Source: Clostridia bacterium (GTDB taxonomy: Bacteria; Bacillota; Clostridia; TANB77; CAG-465). From it: a stretch of DNA of 28,896 nt. A program made the position numbers and the translations under genes. Below the pieces are notes generated by a model that was given only the letters and a program-made list of their open reading frames with translations, ran no database searches and was not told the origin of the DNA. Shown one piece after another: positions 24,974 to 28,896 of the stretch (position 1 is the first letter of the stretch; every line of letters starts with the position of its first letter). The stretch spans positions 1 to 28,896 of the forward strand of contig CAAHEI010000047.1 of assembly GCA_900772475.1 (NCBI GenBank). The letters are read 5' to 3'.

Positions 24974-25002
24974 ATTGTAACATTAAAATAATTTTTTGTC
25001 AA
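24974..25002 (-). promoter_or_regulatory. Sigma-A promoter of the candidate small RNA
   Basis: On the minus strand TTGACA (24997-25002), a 17-base spacer and TACAAT (24974-24979). Confidence 0.75.
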
Positions 25003-25101
25003 CAATTACATATATATTTTATGCAAAAAATTTTATATTATTAAATAATAAAACAAAATTTACGTTTTTAAATTCGATTTATTAAATAAAATAATTTGTA
25101 A

Positions 25102-26478
25102 TTATATCTTGAATTTATCCATTTGTATATTAATATAATTTTTAATTTCACTAATATTTACTCTATCTTGATCCATTGTGTCACGATTTCTTATCGTTAC
25201 ACAATTATCATTGTCAGTATCATAATCAATTGTAATACAATAAGGAGTACCTATTTCATCTTGTCTTCTATATCTTTTTCCTATTGTACCAGCTTCATCA
25301 TATGTACACATAAATTCTTTAGATAGTGTTTCTAAAATTTCTTTTGACTTTTCAGATTGCTTTTTAGTAAGTGGTAATACTGCTACTTTATATGGAGACA
25401 AAATTGGATTAAGTTTTAATACAATTCTTGTATCATCATCATTTATTTTTTCTTCAGTATATGCTTCGCATAATACTGCTAAAACAGTTCTATCTGGTCC
25501 AATAGTTGATTCTATAATATAAGGAATGAATTTTTCATTTGTTTCAGTATCTAAATACTCCATACATTTTCCAGAATATTCTTGATGCCTTTTTAAATCA
25601 TAATCTGTTCTATTATGTGTTCCATTTATTTCACCCCATCCAAATGGAAATAGATATTCAATATCACAAGCTTCTTTTGCATAATGTGCTAATTTTTCAT
25701 GGTCATGAAATCTTAATCTCTCAAGAGGTAATCCTAAATCTATAAAATACTTTTTAGCATATTCCTTAAAATAATTATATATATCTGAATCCTGTCCCTC
25801 TTTACAAAACGTTTGAAATTCCATTTGTTCAAATTCTATGGTTCTAAAATTAAAATTACCTGGTGTAATTTCATTTCTAAATGCTTTTCCAACTTGCCCT
25901 ATACTAAATGGCAATTTAGATCTAGTTGTTCTTTGAACATTTAAGAAATTAACATATTCTCCTTGAGCATTTTCTGGTCTTAAATATATAATACTTTTTT
26001 CCTCATCAGTTGTTCCTCTATATGTTTCAAACATCTGACTAAATTTTCTTATTTTAGTAAAGTCATGAGCTCCGCAGACTGGACATTTTATATTGTTTTT
26101 TTCAATATATTCTTCCATTTCTTCATAGCTTAGTCCATCTCCATTTACTTCGCCTTTTGAAATATCTGTAATAAAGTTGTCTGCTCTAAAACGTGTTTTA
26201 CATTTTTTACAATCCATCTTTGGGTCATAAAATGAACTTAGATGTCCACTTGCTTCCCAAACTCTAGGGTGCATTAAAATAGCCGCATCAATTTCATAAC
26301 TATTTTCTCTTTCTTGAATGTATCTCTTTCTCCAAGCATCTTTGATATTGTTTTTTAGTCTACATCCTAGGGGTCCAAAATCCCATACATTTGCAATTCC
26401 TCCATAAATTTCGGAACCTTGGTACATAAATCCTCTCGATTTACAAAAATTCATAATTGTTTGCATGTCTTTTACCAT
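25102..26478 (-). CDS. glyS: Glycyl-tRNA synthetase, single-chain type
   Basis: The 458-residue class II enzyme charges tRNA-Gly. It is the homodimeric (alpha2) form, not the GlyQ/GlyS alpha2-beta2 form. Visible are the N-terminal FCKSRGFMYQGSEIYGG motif, a zinc-binding insert (CKKC about 88-91 and CPVC about 137-140), motif 2 (FRNEITPGNFNFRTIEFEQME) around residue 205, motif 3 (GPDRTVLAVL) around 330, and the C-terminal anticodon-binding domain (about 365-455). AAGGAGG precedes the ATG. Expression is probably controlled by the T-box leader directly upstream, which senses uncharged tRNA-Gly; one such tRNA is encoded at 4925. Confidence 0.97.
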   Translation of the reverse strand: MVKDMQTIMNFCKSRGFMYQGSEIYGGIANVWDFGPLGCRLKNNIKDAWRKRYIQERENSYEIDAAILMHPRVWEASGHLSSFYDPKMDCKKCKTRFRADNFITDISKGEVNGDGLSYEEMEEYIEKNNIKCPVCGAHDFTKIRKFSQMFETYRGTTDEEKSIIYLRPENAQGEYVNFLNVQRTTRSKLPFSIGQVGKAFRNEITPGNFNFRTIEFEQMEFQTFCKEGQDSDIYNYFKEYAKKYFIDLGLPLERLRFHDHEKLAHYAKEACDIEYLFPFGWGEINGTHNRTDYDLKRHQEYSGKCMEYLDTETNEKFIPYIIESTIGPDRTVLAVLCEAYTEEKINDDDTRIVLKLNPILSPYKVAVLPLTKKQSEKSKEILETLSKEFMCTYDEAGTIGKRYRRQDEIGTPYCITIDYDTDNDNCVTIRNRDTMDQDRVNISEIKNYINIQMDKFKI

Positions 26479-26520
26479 AACAAAACCTCCTTATAAAAAT
26501 TAAATCTTGTTATATACTCA

Positions 26521-26731
26521 AAAAAGCTTTCGCTCCTCTAACTATATAACAATAGTTAGGGACGAAAGCTAAAATATGCTCACGCGATTCCACCCTAATT
26601 GATAATAATATATATTATCCACCTTAATTCTTATTTTATTATGCTCCGAAGTGCCACCATATATTTCCATTACAAATTTCCACCAACATTTGCTCTCTAT
26701 AAATATCCATATATTTTTTCTTCATCAACGC
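26521..26731 (-). promoter_or_regulatory. T-box riboswitch (glycine) upstream of glyS
   Basis: On the minus strand the T-box sequence AGGGTGGAATCGCG (26581-26598 region) is followed by a terminator hairpin, GCTTTCGTCCCTAACTAT pairing with ATAGTTAGAGGAGCGAAAGC apart from one bulged position, and a T run (about 26521-26571). TAGGG of the T-box can pair with CCCTA of the terminator 5' arm to form the antiterminator. The upstream 130 bases have Stem I-like pairing. I did not fix the specifier codon, but GGT/GGC/GGA triplets are present around 26655-26690. Confidence 0.9.
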
Positions 26732-26737
26732 AATATT

Positions 26738-26766
26738 ATTATACTATAAATTTAAGAAAAAGTCAA
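26738..26766 (-). promoter_or_regulatory. Sigma-A promoter of the T-box-glyS transcript
   Basis: On the minus strand TTGACT (26761-26766), a 17-base spacer and TATAAT (26738-26743). Confidence 0.8.
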
Positions 26767-26784
26767 AAAAAAATTGTAAAATAC

Positions 26785-26973
26785 TTATTCTATGCTATTT
26801 ACAACATACATTGCCACTTGATTTTGCTCTTGATTATTCATTTCCATTATTTTAGCCATCACGAATAAAATTGCAGGATATTTTCTCATATTTATATAGC
26901 TTGTTAAATATTCATTATCAATTTCTTTTAATCTTTTATCAATTTTGTATTGACTTTTACATAAGTTTTTCAT
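26785..26973 (-). CDS. Possible 62-residue protein overlapping the NUDIX gene end
   Basis: ATG 26973 lies 17 bases inside the end of the NUDIX gene, in another frame, and reads a charged helical protein (MKNLCKSQYKIDKRLKEIDN...) to 26785. It has no clear ribosome site, so it would rely on translational coupling. The codon pattern is plausible. It may be a real small gene or chance. The family is not recognised. Confidence 0.35.
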   Translation of the reverse strand: MKNLCKSQYKIDKRLKEIDNEYLTSYINMRKYPAILFVMAKIMEMNNQEQNQVAMYVVNSIE

Positions 26974-27400
26974 TTAATTCCCATAAAGCTGTCTTATTAC
27001 TATCATACTTTAGTTTTTTTAATGCTTCATCATATTCTACCCATTTGTATTCTTTGTGCTCATTTGAAAGTTGGATATTACCATCCTCGTCTTTTATTTC
27101 TATAGCGTATGAGTATTCTGGTACAACATATACATTTGGCCCCCAAGTATATTCTCCCGTTATATTTAATACTGGAATAGTAGTTTTAGAATCTAATTGT
27201 TCTATTTTTCTTTTTTCGACAATTAATGATGTTTCTTCCTTTATTTCCCTAATCACCGTTTCAAGAGGCTTCTCATTATTTTCTCCCCCTCCTGATATAA
27301 ATTGCCATATAGGGTGTGAATTTCTATAAAATATACCATATAGGATTCTATTATTTTCTCTTTTATATAGGATTGTTAAAATTTGATATGGTGCTCTCAT
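26957..27400 (-). CDS. NUDIX hydrolase
   Basis: The 147-residue protein carries a NUDIX box, GGGENNEKPLETVIREIKEE followed by TSL, which matches GX5EX7REUXEEXGU except for Ser in place of the last Gly. It binds a divalent metal and cleaves nucleoside diphosphates linked to other groups. The WQFISGGGE lead-in is like that of dihydroneopterin-triphosphate and dNTP pyrophosphohydrolases; the substrate is not fixed. The start is ATG 27400 after AGGAGGG; an upstream in-frame ATG at 27487 has no ribosome site. Confidence 0.85.
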   Translation of the reverse strand: MRAPYQILTILYKRENNRILYGIFYRNSHPIWQFISGGGENNEKPLETVIREIKEETSLIVEKRKIEQLDSKTTIPVLNITGEYTWGPNVYVVPEYSYAIEIKDEDGNIQLSNEHKEYKWVEYDEALKKLKYDSNKTALWELNEKLM

Positions 27401-27601
27401 AAGATATTCCCTCCTAGCTCTTTTATTGTAATGACTTAAGTATACTACATTTTCTATTAAAAGTCTAGTTATTTTCACTACTTGCATAATTATTTATTTT
27501 TAGTAAATTGAAAAAGTAAATTATATTTAATTTAACTAGAATAAATTTAAATTATACATTAACAGATATTGTAAGATTAAAATATAATGGTATAATTTAA
27601 T

Positions 27602-28311
27602 TGTAGATACTTCTTAAGAAAGAAGGTAAAATATGAATTTTAATGGTAAACATCTTTCTTTAGGAGATAGAAAAATTATTGAACAAAATATTTGCAAAGG
27701 ATTAAGAAAATTTGAAACTGCAAAAGAACTTAATAAAAGTCAATCAACAATAGGTAAAGAAATTAGAAACAACAGAAAACGTAGATATTCAATTAGAGAA
27801 GATGCTCCATGGATGTGTAAACATTTTAATGAATGTAAAATTTGTACAATCAGATGCAGTGACTTTGAAGAAATACCATGTTTTAGAAGAGACAGATTTA
27901 TTGGTGCTTGTAATTGTTGACCAGATATAAAACATTGTAAAAAAGCAAAATATTTTTATTATGCAAATGTAGTGCAAAAAAATTATGAATACACTTTAAA
28001 AGATTCTCGAGAAGGTGTTAATTTAAACACAACAGAACTTTATGAATTAGCACACATTATATGTCCTTTAATCAAACAAGGACAGTCAATTTTGTATTGA
28101 CTTTTACAATATGCTTGATTTAATGTTTTCACATATTAATTCTGTACCACGTAAATCACTTGGTGGAAGGACTCCATACGAAACTTTTGAGTTCTTTTAT
28201 GGCAAAGAAATACTTGATAAATTAAATATACAAAAGATAGAAAAAGATAAGGTCACACTACAACCTTACCTTCTAAAAATTAATTAAATCTCAACACAAG
28301 AAGTATCTACA
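27602..28311 (+). mobile_element. Decayed IS30-family insertion sequence
   Basis: Perfect 14-bp terminal inverted repeats, TGTAGATACTTCTT (27602-27615) and AAGAAGTATCTACA (28298-28311), enclose a degraded transposase. The element is about 710 bases against roughly 1,000-1,200 for a whole IS30 element, so an internal part is lost. No target duplication is evident in the flanks. Confidence 0.8.
27633..28287 (+). pseudogene. IS30-family transposase remnant
   Basis: The first 95 codons give the IS30 helix-turn-helix region (LSLGDRKIIEQNICKGLRKF and ELNKSQSTIGKEIRNNRKRR) and the cysteine-rich segment, ending at a TGA at 27918-27920. Translation past the TGA continues in frame (PDIKHCKKAKYFYYANVVQK ... 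CPLIKQGQS) to a second stop at 28098. The C-terminus appears in another frame (NSVPRKSLGGRTPYETFEFF ... LQPYLLKIN). The central catalytic DDE part is deleted between about 28090 and 28100. Confidence 0.85.
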
Positions 28312-28541
28312 CTAACTGCATAATGTCACTGTTGTGACAACTAATAAGTGAATAGAAATAAATCTTATACGAAAAAAAATTTATTGAAATTCACTTGCTT
28401 AAGTGTGCCTTTTTTTCTTGTCTGTAACTTCATTTTACACAAAATTCAAGAAAAAATCAATCCCTTTTTACCAAATTTTTGCTTTTAAATAGCATTTAAT
28501 TAGTAAATAGAAATTACTTTTTCTAAATATAATTTACTTTT
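28312..28541. other. Intergenic stretch with small hairpins
   Basis: No gene seen. A perfect hairpin TGTCAC-TGTT-GTGACA lies at 28324-28339, just outside the IS30 end. A weak terminator-like CACTT/AAGTG hairpin with seven T lies at 28392-28415. Confidence 0.5.
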
Positions 28542-28787
28542 TCAATTGACCAATTTTATATTATTAAACAAATTATTTGAACCATATATCACAAAAATAT
28601 CATCTCTGTTTTTATCATAGTCTCTTAAGTTGTGTTTGTTTGCATCTGATAATTGATTTGCATTTTGAATAGCATTATTTGAAAATGATGTTGTTTCTGA
28701 TGGATTAGTTTTTGCAATTTCTTTTGCTTTGGTTGTTCTATTCTTATCACTGCTTAAGTGAATAGAATATGCTAGTTCTTCATTCGT
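28542..28787 (-). pseudogene. Small gene whose start codon appears mutated to ACG
   Basis: An 81-codon reading frame begins with ACG exactly where an ATG is expected, six bases after a strong AAAGGAGG. It reads (M)NEELAYSIHLSSDKNRTTKA...IQNANQLSDANKHNLRDYDK..DDIFVIYGSNNLFNNIKLVN. There is no in-frame ATG, GTG or TTG near the ribosome site. The frame stays open upstream to 28856, inside the repeat. Its C-terminal part vaguely resembles proteins of conjugative elements, but I cannot name the family. ACG can start translation weakly, so low expression is possible. Confidence 0.5.
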
Positions 28788-28821
28788 ATAGAACCTCCTT
28801 TGAAATTTCTTCGTAGCGTAG

Positions 28822-28896
28822 GAATTTGTGCGGGAGTATAAATTCAGTGCTGGCTAGACAAGAATATTACCCCAAAATTAAGAAAAATATAAAAAG
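28822..28896 (+). repeat. Structured repeat, copy 2, cut by the window edge
   Basis: It is the direct repeat of 4754-4828: the GAATTTGT/ATAAATTC stem with GCGGGAGT loop, CAGTGCTGGCTAGACAAGAA, then ATATTACCCCAAAATTAAG. In copy 1 a strong terminator follows; here the window ends first. On the minus strand it forms the upstream flank of the ACG-start gene. Confidence 0.7.

Overview
This is an AT-rich window (roughly a quarter G+C by eye) with the marks of a low-GC, spore-forming Firmicute, most likely an uncultured gut clostridium. The signs are strong AGGAGG ribosome sites, sigma-A promoters with TATAAT boxes, a glycine T-box in front of a single-chain GlyRS, a YqeK-type HD hydrolase, and CATAnnnTA sporulation-type -10 elements in front of DUF11 genes. 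Housekeeping genes are few (tRNA-Gly(UCC), yqeK, glyS). The rest is accessory DNA.

Region 1 (1-4860) is an accessory island. It holds a radical SAM/SPASM enzyme, a truncated gene for the helical domain of a 5-hmdU-DNA-kinase-like protein, a frameshifted DUF1016/YhcG PDDEXK nuclease, a membrane-anchored coiled-coil protein and a bleomycin-hydrolase-like (C1B) cysteine peptidase. Several of these units start with copies of the same upstream leader. Region 2 (4880-5790) carries tRNA-Gly and yqeK.

Region 3 (6240-13310) is the most unusual block. Three proteins combine zinc ribbons with membrane segments, and one of them also carries BspA-type leucine-rich repeats. A small membrane protein, a second radical SAM/SPASM maturase and, overlapping the maturase gene by four bases, a 123-residue protein ending in a Ser run, 15 Asn and one Arg complete the set. 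I read this as a candidate radical-SAM peptide or protein modification system. The target is inferred, not shown.

Region 4 (13368-16172) has two small DUF11 proteins and a 621-residue beta-helix protein, none with a signal peptide. All three have CATAnnnTA boxes just upstream, which suggests mother-cell (sigma-K/sigma-E) expression and a spore-surface or appendage role.

Region 5 (16560-21240) has a GNAT acetyltransferase, a cytoplasmic beta-lactamase-fold serine hydrolase, a MATE-like transporter, a HAD phosphatase and a decayed MFS transporter. Region 6 (21270-24970) is a second accessory island. It has a foreign-looking small gene behind a possible RNA switch, an IS200 remnant, an intact second copy of the DUF1016 gene with a broken coiled-coil partner, and a DUF3800 gene bracketed by a long hairpin and a convergent candidate small RNA.

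Region 7 (25100-28896) has glyS with its T-box, a NUDIX hydrolase, a decayed IS30-family element with 14-bp terminal inverted repeats, a small gene whose start appears mutated to ACG, and a second copy of the structured repeat seen at 4754. Islands 1 and 6 share sequence both in genes and in leaders. Short tRNA-3'-end-plus-terminator modules recur at their junctions, which suggests repeated integration of small cassettes.
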